From the NCBI GenBank assembly GCA_916610825.1, contig OU744450.1, forward strand, positions 17,724,814 through 17,788,813: a DNA stretch of 64,000 nt, read 5' to 3'. The position numbers and the translations under genes were made by a program. Below are positions 48,947 through 60,959 of this stretch, piece after piece (position 1 is the first letter of the stretch; each line of letters begins with the position of its first letter). The notes beneath the pieces were generated by a model. That model was given only the letters and a program-made list of their open reading frames with translations, had not been told where the DNA came from and did not search any database. The DNA comes from Haliclystus octoradiatus. Its lineage: Eukaryota; Cnidaria; Staurozoa; Stauromedusae; Haliclystidae.

Positions 48947-51900
48947 ATGGATACAAGCCGATTAAACGCTTACAGTGTTGATATTAAATCCCTTATATGT
49001 TTATTCTCTGTATTTTGTACGTAGATGCCACACAATTATAGATAACATAAAAAATATATAAAAACACGACGGAGGAGGGAAGTTGTGAAATTAAGGCTTT
49101 TATGTGAAATTTACATATTTCAGCTAGACTGGTTTGTATTACAGGGAAATCGCTTGAGTAATATATTATGTTATACATATGGAATGTATTACAAAGGTCT
49201 GGAAATTTAAAATTTGCTTTGTAAATATTCTCTATATTAATATAATAATGTCTGTTTGTTTTAAAACATTTATTTTGGTCTGTCCGCAACTTATGTACAT
49301 TTCTTACGCAAAATGATACATATGATCTCTTGTCAGGAGATTATGCAAAAATTTCTGCCAAGATTGCCTTCTACGGTAAGGATTTGTAGCATAAAACTCA
49401 TGAATTTTTCCAGCGAAATTAAAAAATTTAACTTGCAGGCGTTTAAATATTATTTGATACCACTATATTAACATGTAGAGGCTTTTCACGTGTGATCACT
49501 ACTATCGAATGTCACGTTCGATGTTCCTGCCATGCCTTATTTCCCCTGGAGACACTCATTTTTTTCTACAAATATTGAAAATATAACACCTATAGATTTC
49601 TATCTCGAGGTTTTTTTAAATTTTATCTGATACTGTAGTTACAAACGAGCTAGCTCTATGGATCTCCCTTGCGAGATTTAATCTCAAGTTGGGTTGAATA
49701 TTAATTAGCTACCTAGTATAGTGACGACATTCGTGAGAACCCGATTGAATAGGATTTTTAATATCCGATCAATAATTTCTCTTTTCATTTTATTAACGTC
49801 ATTGGTGACGGACAGGTATTTTTATATGCATCCTTTTTGAGCTGATGGACATACTCAGTAGGCACATTTGCGGCTTGACTAAATTGTATTTTAGCTGATG
49901 GCTACTGCGAGCCCTCCTAACTGCTAAAATCATTGCAAGCAATCTATACAGGTGATGTTATACATAATGTAGCCTGCGTGCAGACTAAAAACTATCTTGG
50001 CGAAAGTGTAAAGTCTGCGCACTACTCAGAAAAAGCCATTTTGCTGACACAGCACCAGCCTTTAGAAAACGTTGACACAATCAAAATGAGTCTATCTTAC
50101 CCGCTAATTTATCACGTAGTAAAGGATAGTAACCCTGCATTAGCCAAATAGATGACTCAAGCTAACTTGCATTGTATGTTCACGTGATTTGAATCGATTG
50201 TTTTGTCATGGTTTTGGCGATAAATGAACTGGAAATCAAAACGTGAAGGCATGAGCTACGAAATGTTGCTGCCATACTTGTTAGTTTTCAATCGATTTAA
50301 TATTTCAAAGATAAATGTTTAAATATTAGTTCAAGTATTGCTCCTACTACTTGGACAGCATGGTTGATATCAACAGTAAAAAGCAAACTAGATTTATGGT
50401 TTTTGTAAGGCAAGTGTTGGGATCTGGAAGCTAGTTCCTAATTCTCTATGATATAGTTATATATAACCAATCACACGTAGTAACTCATTCTTATTCTTAT
50501 TCTGGCGCTGTCAGATCTCAATTTACCTAATATACCGAGCGACACATATCAAAACGGCAGGTTTCTCCGGGAAACTTGAAATTCACATATAATGTTCTTA
50601 AAAACCATAAACACCTTCCCGTTTCTTGTTTTAGTCAATTTTATTGAGTTGCTCAATAACCGGCGATGAATTTATAAATCATTTCACGGTTAGAGCCCTC
50701 TTATTTCATACATTTCGTGTTTTTTTCATGCATCTATGGATTGCCAAAAACATGAGGAGAACAAAAGAATCAAAGGCCATGAAGCTCACATGCAGCATTT
50801 TCACAAAAAGATAAGAAGGCTTTGACGCTGTATCATGAAATACAACTATTGGATTTTTGAAGTGTTTAAAAAATAATTTAATTGAAACAAGAAATAAGGA
50901 ACTGTTTAACATATTTTTATGAACACTTTTGTGTGATTTTCAAGTTGCCCGGAGAATCCTGCCGTTAGTTCTGTGGCGCTCGGTCTGTAATCTGGAACAA
51001 CCGTCACCATATAATAGCAATAGTGCCAGTACGTGGAATGCTCCAAATCCATTACCGGGCGTCGAAGCTAAGCTTCTTCGGCGTAAACTTGACTTGAAAA
51101 ATTATAAATATGATCAATTCAAAGTTTCTAATTGACCGGCAGTCGCAGTCATTATGGATTCCACTGCGCGTGCGCAAACATTAATTTACGTCATTTACTC
51201 GATCACGTGATAACCACCCTGTCGAGTTTAAATACCTTTACTTTTAAAATAATTGAGATTGGAAATATTTACATCGATAGCTAATTACATCGGTAGCATG
51301 TGGATTTCAAAACCAATTGTTTTTATAAATTGGCCGAGTTTCAGAGAATTACGACTAGTGGGTCTTTATTGCTGGATATGTTTGAATAATTCCAGCTATG
51401 AATAATTGATATGCTGGTCACTTCTTCATATTCAATTATTATTCAAACATACATCACGATTACCTCAAAGAGATGGGTTATATGTCAATATTTATAATTT
51501 TTATCTTCGTTGCAATTGGAATTAGTCACCGGGATTATCGTTTGTAATTTAAGTTTCATAATTTCGAATTAAAAAATTTTCGAGTGAACTTGAATCATGT
51601 TTAAGTTGTTTCTGTAAACCTTGAAAATGTAAATTGAATCGCAGCGCTATACATTCTTTCACATAGCTGTTAATGGATTTTGATTTTAAACAGCAGAACT
51701 AAAACAGATATTTAATGATTGTTGATTGTTAAAATTATCTACAGGAACTATATTCAAATGCTACGAGAAATTTTATTAACTGACAGGATGACATCATTGA
51801 ATGAAGTTTAAAATACGCCATATTTTCAATTCAATTTAAAATTTGTTGAATTATATATCTTTTAATTAAACTTCATTAATTTTGAATTAATAAATGTTGA

Positions 51901-53396
51901 TGAGGAATAAGAACAAAATACACTATTTTATATTCCTAAACTATAGCAAAATATTGTGTCTTGTTCTTACTTCTGAACGACGTAATGAGATCTGTATTAT
52001 AATAACGTTCAAAACTCTTTCGTTAATTATGGAAATAAAATCTGAAAATCAAAACCTGTCCTATCGTAAACCAAATTGTTCACATATTTACATGCAATTA
52101 TGAATCATATAAACACTCTTGTACAATGTTTTGATTAACTCAGAATTAATAACTTTAAATTCTTCGTATACTCTTCGATAGTCTCATCAAACTTTGAAAT
52201 ATTTTCAAATTTTTGAACGCCGACATCATTTTAAAATTTTCTTAAAAGTTCTTACATTTTTGTGCCTCGCGCTATATAGACTGTTTTCATCAACACACAC
52301 CAACGTAGCTTTGATTTCAGAACAGATTGCTTTATCAATGTTCCCAAAATTATGCATTAATGCCATTATTTGAAAGGAATTGAAATGTTTGTTTGTAAAT
52401 ATGAAAACAAAATATGAACTGCATTTTGTTTCATTAATAAAGTAAGGATATAAAATCTGTCTGATTTTCAAAGCGTTTTTGCCCCGCTCTATATTGTTTA
52501 TTTCACATACGCTTCTTTGATTCTTCAAGACATCTTTTGCTGGCATTAGTTATTCAATTTAGTATTTTGCATTATTTTCATTATCATAAAGCTGATGAAC
52601 TTGTTTTGATGACTTGTTCAAACTTTTTCTCACAGCTTAAATTGTAAACGAAATATTTTTGTTCTGGAGATTTCGATTTGAATTCGATTTGGCTGCCCAC
52701 TAAATTATGTACGATATATTAAATAAATTATTAACTGAAGCTTATTATTTTAAAAATACTTCAGAAAGTCGTAATTTTCATGTAGAAATACTAACCATTA
52801 CTGTATGTCCAGTACTGGACATTTTGTGATCAAACTATCAGATCACTAACAATTAAGCAATTTGACTAAGTTGATTATCACTGTATAATACAGAGAGTGA
52901 ACTTTGGAGGAGAACATGAGACACAATACGCATTGAAACGATCGATGTACAATTAATCAAGACATCTTAATCATTTCCTTTATAAAAATTCAATTCATAT
53001 TACATCAATATAGCGATTGAACTGTATAGAGAACGGCATATTAAAGGCATAAAATAGACCAAAGCGCCTTGCAGGCTCAAACTTGAAAAGTGAAAACAAT
53101 TTTTCAAGCTACTGTTATGACAATATTAGCTATCCTTCAATGATTGGTTTAGAAGATTAGTACCCAATCCTTTATGATTTGATATAGAGAATGTTAATCG
53201 GAAATAACAAGAGATATAAATTATATGTTTAAAGGAGTTGATCTCGCTCTTATATTTTATTATCACAATATATATTAATACTGATTGTTATACAATTGCT
53301 ATCGTCATTTGGTTTATCTCAACTTATTACTGGTATTTAATAGTCATCAAGCCTGGTTCGGATTATTTACGTATAGACTAGTTTTGTCTTAACAAT
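48947..53396. other. Gene-poor AT-rich region
   Basis: No convincing genes. One exon-like stretch at about 50943-51135 (+) follows a GTGTGATTTTCAAG acceptor-like site and has higher GC. Its frame contains WNAPNPLPGVEAKLLRRKLD and stops at 51135; the product is not recognised. The 3' end of this region (before 53394) may be the LTR of the gag remnant, but its start was not located. Confidence 0.4.
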
Positions 53397-53414
53397 TGGG
53401 GGCTTAGCCGGAAA
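53397..53414 (+). promoter_or_regulatory. Primer-binding site resembling tRNA-Pro type
   Basis: TGGGGGCTTAGCCGGAAA agrees at 13 of 18 positions with the tRNA-Pro primer site of gammaretroviruses (TGGGGGCTCGTCCGGGAT). It comes two bases after a CTTAACA end that could close an LTR. Confidence 0.55.
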
Positions 53415-53490
53415 CCAGCGTTGATTATAATTCAAATGTCTTTATTATGCCGGATATTAGACAGAAAACCGAACAGCTACAATAGGTTCT

Positions 53491-54962
53491 ATGGATAAAA
53501 TTAGTGTGGATAAGTGCATTCATGTTAATTCACCTTGTGATCATGGATTTAATATGGATATTATTGAAATTATTAAAGAAAATGCACAGAATTGTTTACA
53601 GTCATCGATTGATAGAATGGCTGGACAGTTGATTGAAATATTTGATGCCAATATATCTCAGCAGGTAAACAATGTGTTGTCAAGGAGCAACATCCTTGAG
53701 ATGAATTTATTGGAAAAAATCAAAAGGAACACTGACAGCATAAATAAGCGCTTTTTAATTTTACAGAATAAACAGGAAAATGGACGTAGTGAGATTGTCG
53801 ATGAAGTAAGAGTTCAAACGGAGTCGGCGGAAGCGTCCTTAAGCGAACTTATATTGACGGGTGTGCCTAATAAAAAGGCATTTAATTCAACAAAAAATAT
53901 CAAACATGAAGACAATTGCCATGGCAACGTTGATAATTTAAATTTATTGGATAAAGCATCGACAACTAAGAGATGTGATTCATTTGCAAATATAGGCAAT
54001 ATAAATAACATTTCGAACGGTTCGTCATCATCGCATGCAAATGACTGTGATTGTATAAGATGCGTAAAAGATAGAGCGAAAGCAATTAACTATTCTACCA
54101 AAACTGAATGTAAAAAACAATCGATTAGTGGCAAAGTTGTTTCCAGAGTGAAGCATGCTCGTTGACGGTTCCTATACGAATATGCCTAGGAAGGCGGTGC
54201 AGCTTGGCTGCGTAAGTTTAATTCATATTGTAGGGATATGGGTGTATCAGTCAATGAAAAACCCATGGTATTTTATAACCTATTGACTGGCTTAGCACAG
54301 TCTTGGTTTGAAGGCCTGCAAGACCAGGGAAATTGGGACTCTATAGAATTTCAATATCAAAAAACATTTATTCCCAAAGCGTTAGGGCGTCACGCTGAAT
54401 TAATACTTTTACGCGCCAAACTGCAAAATAACGAAACATTGGGAGAACTCAAGTTGAGAGTGGAAAAGCATTGTAGACTAGCAGACGCAAAAATATCTGA
54501 AAAATAATTGTCTAAATCTTATTTTCAATCCCTCCCTGATGCTATTCAAACTGGTGTCTTGACTCGTTCCGATGATGTAATTCCTGATGAAATAAACATT
54601 TTACTTAATTATGCAAGAGCAGCTGAAAAAAACAAATTAGATTTCGCAACAAAATTCCAGCGAAGCCAGTAAGAGTGATTTATACCCAGAATAATCATTA
54701 CGATGAAAATATTGACAATGATGATTGTTTTAGTACTATTAGTAAAACAAAGATTGAAAAATCACCAACTATTCTATCCAGACTTACCGTAAATGTACGC
54801 AATATCGAGAAAAGCACTGAATATCATGCTAGAAAAGGTGGTAATACCTTTAAAAATGGCCAAATATTCAAAGTTCTCTCTAGCATGTCTCACACTAAAG
54901 GTCCGATATTAGACTTAAAGTGTAAGGAACAAACATTTTATCGAAATCAGACAGGGATGTAA
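53491..54962 (+). pseudogene. Gag remnant of a retrovirus-like LTR retrotransposon
   Basis: The first frame, 53491-54165, starts with ATG: helical, with Asn/Ser-rich and CDCIRC segments, no clear fold. The second frame, 54238-54507, is a recognisable capsid-type segment: PMVFYNLLTGLAQSWFEG, then WDSIEFQYQKTF, then LILLRAKLQNNETLGELK (W...F...F...LL...Q...E pattern of gypsy/retroviral-like gag). A third frame, 54675-54962, is low complexity. Stops and frameshifts separate the three. No protease, RT or integrase follows before the LINE at 55.3 kb, so the copy is truncated. Confidence 0.6.
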
Positions 54963-55309
54963 ATTCTACGCAAATAGTGTATGGCGTAAGCCATATTGTT
55001 CCACATGGACACTTCACTCCTATATCGCTCTAATTGAGTTCCTCTTGCGGTCCTCTGACCCGATTAACCATTCACGTCCTTAGCGTGGGATCCTTCCAGG
55101 ACAGAATTAGTAACAACTACATCAAATAGTATGTTCTATAAACATGACACATGACATGATCCCCCAAAGTGAATCTTCTCTGCATCCTCTTTTCAACACA
55201 TATCTTCCAGTTCTCAAAGTATTCCTTCGATAAATTAGGTCGGCGTAATTAGTTATCATAATTAATAATAAATTGTTCATTTCAGGAGCCAATATGTAAA
55301 ACAGAACAT

Positions 55310-56860
55310 TTACCTGCAGCTAATTTGAATTGCCATCGTTCAGCCCATTGTTCAAATGCTGTGATAGATTCATAAAAGATGGATATCTTATCAGGTAGAG
55401 TTGATCGAATTTGTAAGCAGTGTAAAGTTTCATGTCATCAGCGAAAAGTTTGCAGGAAGTTCTTTTAAAAAGATCAGGTAAGTCATTGATGTACATTAAA
55501 AATAAGAGTGGTCCAAGGACGGATCCTCGAGGCACACCACTGACACATCTTTTTCTTCAGTAGATAAACTTTCACCAACACGTACGCAATGTGTGCTTAA
55601 TGACAGGTATTGCTCAATCCATCATAGTGATGGCCCAGATATTCCATAAGATTTAATTTTCAAAAGTAGCATTGGATGGGATACAGAGTCAAATGCTTTC
55701 GCTAGATCTATATACACAACATCAACACAGTTTTTACTTTCAAGAGCAATTGTCCAGTCATTTATTGTTTCTAAAAGTTGCTTTGCTGTTGATTTATATT
55801 TTAAAATTCCATGATGTTCTTTAGAATTAAGACCACGGTACAATAAAAAATCGAGCATAGCATCTTTTATAACTGACTCCATAAGGCGACAGAAAACGGA
55901 AGTCAATATCCACCTAGTAAATGACGATTACGCCACAATCGATGCTTCTCTTTTATTAGACATAGAATATAAAGTGGAAATTTGTAAAAACCGGATCGCT
56001 TGGTCTTCAAAGGAACAAATGTATCAATAAGTTCCAGCAACAATGCTAAAAAATTATCATAAAAAGCCTGAACAGAAGAACAAATAGAAAAGAACATAAT
56101 CCAGTCGATTGCTGACAAAGCTGGATGGATTTCTTCAAAATCTGCTTTTGGGAAATCATATTCAGGTAATGTTGACTTATGAACCATAGATGCTAGGTGA
56201 TAGTTGAGTTGAAAATTTAACAGAGGCGTGGTCGCTTGTTGAAAATGGTTCTGCTACCGATAAATCAAACACAGTTAATTCATCATCGGATAGAACGACA
56301 TCAAGAATAACGTTACGGCGTGTAAGTTCTTCTAAAAATTGAGACAAACCATTTTCACTGTAAAAGTGCAAGAAACAATTATCAATGTAAGGATAAGTTG
56401 ATAATGTACACTCAGTCTAATCAATAGTAGGTAAATTGATATCACCATATATCACAACAGGGTAAGAAATATCGCAACAACTTGATAAATGATTGAATAA
56501 TCCTTCTGATTCCTCAGTATCGTAATTAGGAGGTCGATAAAAGCAAATACATCTAGTTTTAGAACTGTTAGTATCAATGAGGTCAATTATGAGTGTTTCT
56601 ATGTCAGAATCTGAGTGATTTAGTTTAAATTCTAATGATTGCAATGATGAACACACAAGAATTAAGACACCACCACTACGTGATTTTCGGTCACAGCGGT
56701 AAATAATGTAATTTTCAAAGGGGAATATCATAGCATCAGTAAAACATGAACAGTCCAGCCAGGTTTCAGTAATAGCAATTATATCATATGTAATATCATG
56801 TGATATCATGTGTGTGAAATTCAAACTCACTTTATGAGATATCATTGTGTTGCCTATATT
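55310..56860 (-). mobile_element. CR1-like LINE fragment (endonuclease plus RT)
   Basis: Minus strand. AP endonuclease at 56845-56400 (ITETWLD, SGGVLILV, FYRPPN, VVIYGDINLP) and 56371-56177 (LDVVLSDDE, SDHASVKF). Linker at 56187-55903. RT at 55906-55320 with FCRLMESVIKD, HHGILKYKST, YIDLAKAFDSVSH (motif A), PRGSVLGPLLFLMYINDLP (motif B) and LFADDMKLY (motif C). Frames are shifted between blocks and the 3' end is cut near 55310. FADD is intact. Confidence 0.85.
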
Positions 56861-57140
56861 GCAGCAGATTTGTCTGATTAGTTATAGTTCATGTTTCATT
56901 TACACCTGGTTTCAATCTATATTGATTCGGGAAAGATTGTGTGATGAAAACGAAAGATTGTACGTTGCTGACATTTACTGTGGATTACTAGCACGACACA
57001 TCGAGAATACAGAGTTCAAATGAATTTATGTGATATTCCTTTGTTGCCTATATTGCAGCAGATTTGTCTGATTAGTTCTAGTTCATTTTTCATTTACACC
57101 CGGTTTCAATCTATATGGATTCGTGAAAGATCTTGTATTA
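56842..57140. repeat. Direct repeat of about 100 bp, spacing 194 bp
   Basis: TTGCCTATATTGCAGCAGAT, then TTGTCTGATTAGTT, and GGTTTCAATCTATATGGATT-like sequence occur at 56846-56945 and again at 57040-57140 with about ten differences. Confidence 0.75.
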
Positions 57141-57655
57141 TAAATCTTCGAATGTTGTTCTAGCAATCTGATTGGCTAATGGTCATGTTTGGAACTCACA
57201 GTGCAGATAATGCTAACAATGGCGGGATATTTGGACCAGGTTTAAAACATAAACGCAATAAAATCAAAACAAACTAACACTTTTTCTTGTTAACTAAAGT
57301 TTCAAAATAGCTCAAAACAAAGAAAATTGTTCCTTTGTTTTAGAATTAAATTCAGATAGTAATAATAATAATAGTAATGATAACAACAGAACACGAAGGT
57401 TACCTACTTGTACAATTAATGACTTGTATGTCCTTCTGAATGAAACACGTCAGGCGAAAATCACGAAGTAAAAAACAAAATATGCAGTAAATATTTTCAA
57501 CAGTATGTTATTGTGTCATTGAGATACTATTTATGTGAGGAAATTAATTCCAGAATGCTCGGCCTAGTTTCAGTATGCAAAACAAAACTGGAAACCTTCA
57601 GACCGATATTTTTACCGAAATCGTCCACTCGGTGTAAATACTCTGAACATTGCAG
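57141..57655. other. Spacer
   Basis: AT-rich with a short AATAATAATAATAGTAATGATAA run near 57358; a splice acceptor candidate ATTGCAG is at its right end. Confidence 0.4.
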
Positions 57656-57919
57656 CATCACAACAACAGACCGACTACCACACAATTAATTGTTACAGTT
57701 CTCTCTGGTTCACTTGTTGGACGTACAGAAAGCAATCCATTTCGTAGCAGAAGTGATGAAGAGCAAGGAAACACGAATTCGGTTACCATAAACACGACGA
57801 GCGAAAATGGATCAGTTGCAGCAGGAGAAATGAATTTTAATTATGCTTCAGGCTTCGGTTCCATCTTCAACAATTGTACAATATCAAACGTAAATATAAA
57901 TATACAATCTTCAAAATAA
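57656..57919 (+). CDS. Exon-like frame, unknown, Asn/Thr/Ser-rich C-terminus
   Basis: Open from an AACATTGCAG acceptor-like site to TAA at 57919; it has no ATG upstream in frame, so it would be a last exon. The tail reads NTNSVTINTTSENGSVAA, then SIFNNCTISNVNINI, alternating polar and hydrophobic residues as in a beta-strand repeat. I do not recognise the family. Could be part of a mobile element. Confidence 0.3.
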   Translation, partial: HHNNRPTTTQLIVTVLSGSLVGRTESNPFRSRSDEEQGNTNSVTINTTSENGSVAAGEMNFNYASGFGSIFNNCTISNVNINIQSSK

Positions 57920-58102
57920 GATCATTTGTAAATATAAACGGTTTTAGAAAGATTTGATGTTGGTTGATAAAATTATTTATTTATTAATTGATAACTCTGA
58001 AATCTGATCTGATCATCTGCATTTCCGTTTTTGCAAAAAAATAGACAAGCGGTTGTCACAGGAAAAACGGTGATTCCTATTGGCTCATTGCCGACTCATT
58101 AC

Positions 58103-58357
58103 CATTCTTTTAAATTTTCCTATAGCGTTCGGAAAAAGGGCCATTGGAATTCTAGCTTTATTCCATATTTCAAAAATTTGATGTACAACTGCATTCCTTG
58201 CCTCTGCTGCGTTAAATTTTTCAACACGGATGAAGTTGTAGTATAGCTGTAATACAATTCGTTTAGTAGGACGCTTTCTGGGATTCTCAATGTCACATAT
58301 GCATTTTTCAATCAGCCATATATCGAGGTCTGCTCTAATAATCAAAGGCGTTGCCAT
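58103..58357 (-). CDS. N-terminal exon of an uncharacterised invertebrate family (ARIP motif)
   Basis: Minus strand ATG at 58357; the frame leads to a perfect-looking donor (AATG then GTAATG at 58102). The peptide has IVLQLYYNFIRVEKF, then AVVHQIFEIWNKARIPM, then IGKFKRM. The pattern (basic hinge, helix, W-x-KARIP, then basic residues) is one I recall at the N-terminus of multi-copy uncharacterised proteins in cnidarians and insects, probably encoded by a mobile element. No continuation exon was found downstream, so it may be a fragment. Confidence 0.4.
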
Positions 58358-58379
58358 AATACTGATTTAAAATAACCGT

Positions 58380-59304
58380 AAAAGTTGAAAAACTACTTGT
58401 AACCAACAAATTTGGCGATCAAAATTAAAGACAACTGTTCATTTACTCAACTGTGGCTGTGATACAGTATTAGCAATATTTAACTGTAAATCGGAATTAT
58501 GACCTTTGCTACAAATATTGAGAAATCTATAAGCTTTTGGTTCTGTCACCAGAGTAGTACACATCAATTTATCGATTTTTTATAATGGTTGATTTACTAT
58601 CACTCTTACTTTTACAGGTTGTAAATTGTAGCGAATATTTATGCATCTATTACATAGATTGAATATAGTTATATCTTATAGTCGGGCTACCAAGGTATGG
58701 TAATGAAAGATAATCAACAACTGCTATAATCTTACAAACATATTATGGAAGGAATCGTGACACGATCTTTATCCATAAATGTAGAACATGATTTAAACAG
58801 GATCTGGATATTGTTGAATCATAAGCAATCAACAAATTAAATTAAATTTTTGGGATAAAAGGAGGTTGTAGCATGATAAAAGTGGTTATAATAAAATGTG
58901 TGTCATAATTCAGAGTTACATAGAATATGTCTAAATTCTCTACAGCCAATTTTGATTTGTATTATACAGAATTGGATTTCCTACTTAGAGACCGGATTAG
59001 AATATTTTAACGCATATTATAGACTTCGTCGGTCGCGTGACTGGCCAATGCGGCCAGTCACCCTTTATAATTCATTGCTTCATTTAAAATTAAATAAGTA
59101 AGACACTGGCATACATTGAGCAATCTCGCAACAGGGAATTTCATCTGGTTAAAGTCAAATGTATCCACTTCTACAGATCTATATGAGATCGCAATTTGTA
59201 CATTACACTTTCCTTTGCAGTATATATTAAATCGTAAATATTCGCATACATTTAATATATATATATATATCGATCTAAGAACAATCAGTAACAGAGATAT
59301 AATT
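58380..59304. other. Spacer with short perfect hairpin
   Basis: No gene recognised. 59037-59061 is a 10-bp perfect inverted repeat with a 5-nt loop (GTGACTGGCC / GGCCAGTCAC). Confidence 0.45.
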
Positions 59305-59811
59305 ATGGATATTCACCCAAATAAAGATGTTGCTGATGTCAGGAGGGAGATAGAAAAAGAAATCATCAAAGGCATGGTTATGTTCAAAAAAACATTGTCG
59401 TTTAGGGGTGATATTATGAAACCCTCCGATATTGCTTGCGTGTCTGCTCGTAGACATTTGGCCAATGTTTACCCAGCGTCCCATTTCCCAATCAGACCAT
59501 GAATCATTGGGCCAGAAAAATTACTAAACGAAGAGGAAGAGGATGATTGACTGGCTACTGTAAAGGCTGATAGGAGAGCCATGGTTGCAGGCTACGATAG
59601 GGTAAAATTATTATTTGGAGGATTGAAACATCGCTACCATTTTCTTACGAGACTACGTGATGTAATATTCTTTCCCAAAATGGAACCTTTCCCGGGTTTA
59701 AAAGTTTGAAATTGGCCGCTTACGACTCTCAATATTCTTTTTAAAGTTGAAGTAGCAGATTGTGAATCTTCATCTGATGATGAATTGAATGCCATTTACT
59801 TAAATGAATCT
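59305..59811 (+). pseudogene. Uncharacterised frame with three TGA codons, then a splice donor
   Basis: From ATG 59305 a single frame runs to a GTAAGTAAG donor at 59812, interrupted only by TGA at 59500, near 59546 and near 59707. Peptides include MDIHPNKDVADVRREIEKE, RAMVAGYDRVKLLFGGLKH, RYHFLTRLRDVIFFPK, and an acidic ESSSDDELN end. Composition (charged helices, acidic Ser run) looks protein-coding. Domain unknown. The three TGAs are most simply nonsense decay. Confidence 0.4.
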
Positions 59812-60555
59812 GGTAAGTAAGATATGTCCAGATACCTTAATTAATTTGACATGATTCTTTTCATTATGCATGTAGCTTCCTACGTTACAGTAGTTTGGCT
59901 ATTAATGAACTCTGTCTTAAATACCCTACGTAGCTCCTCCTTTCTACATTTGGAAATTGATAATAAGTGAAGTATTCTTCAATTAAAATACAGTGATTCA
60001 ATACGCGGATTTGTGGACCTAAGAAAGTCAATTATTTGCGATTGCCAACCTTTATCAGTGTTTGCTTGTTTTTTGTTTCTATTTTCTTAACTGCCAAGAT
60101 CATGTACTCCTTGAATTTACTTTGGAAATTTTTCAGAGGTGTCATTTTGATAAAATTTTAATAGCTCCTATAGTTGGTTAAATTGCATTAAACCATGTAA
60201 AAATATTAACTTTCAATTTATATGCCTATTTGATATTCGATTAGTAAAAAATTAGGTTTAAGAAAGTTTGGATATTGAAATTATCAATTTCTTAAGAAAA
60301 TGTCAATACTGGCGGATTCTAAACTTTCTTATAAAAAGAGACGTTTATATCTAATTGCACGTCATATCACTGTAACGAGATTAATTTCTGAGGTTGGAAA
60401 CAGTGTGAAATTTAATTTCACCTATGATTTCTCGCAAACACAATCAAATTTTGGGATCCCTAGAAATTCAAACATCATCAAATTATGATTAATTTTGCAT
60501 TCACAATATTCAAAATCGCTGCTATGTTTTGCACTTCGTTTTTTACATTTCTAGA

Positions 60556-60763
60556 GGGAGATCAGGTATCAATTATCAAGGATAGCGGAAAAGATAGAAA
60601 GCGATCCAGAAATGACTTATTCTCGGATTCACCAACTATATTTTCGAGCGTCTCTAATTTATCTGGGAAAAAAGCAGCCGAACATCACACAATCCCATGC
60701 TTACCTGATCCAAAAACATTCAGAACAGGGATAGAGGCTATCAACCACCTGCCGTCAAAATAA
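60556..60763 (+). pseudogene. Possible second exon of the 59.3-kb frame
   Basis: Starts after a TTTACATTTCTAG acceptor and ends in TAA. The peptide has KDSGKDRKRSRNDLFSDSP and a KTFRTGIEAINHLPSK end. Basic and Ser-rich, with no recognised domain. A frame in the next 200 bases (RLARAKALNDNLVITAH) may continue it after a frameshift. Confidence 0.3.
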
Positions 60764-60959
60764 TAAAAAGACTGGCCCGCGCAAAGGCTCTCAACGACAA
60801 TTTGGTGATTACTGCCCATGCCAAACAGTATCCTAAGTCGGAGCAAGTACCCAAAGTGGAAGAAAAAAAAATATCATGTCAGCCGCTTTGTTACTTGCAG
60901 TCGAAAAATGCAACGAGAATATCAAGGAGATATTAGAAATATAGAAAAAAAACTATAAA

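Noticed and set aside
49933-50151. 72-codon frame in the gene-poor region
   Set aside because: No ATG at its start, no domain, no neighbouring exon or splice signal that would support it.
59305-59811. Nuclear recoding of TGA or a selenoprotein
   Set aside because: Both PAN/pentraxin-like genes terminate at TGA and no SECIS-like element was seen; nonsense decay is simpler.
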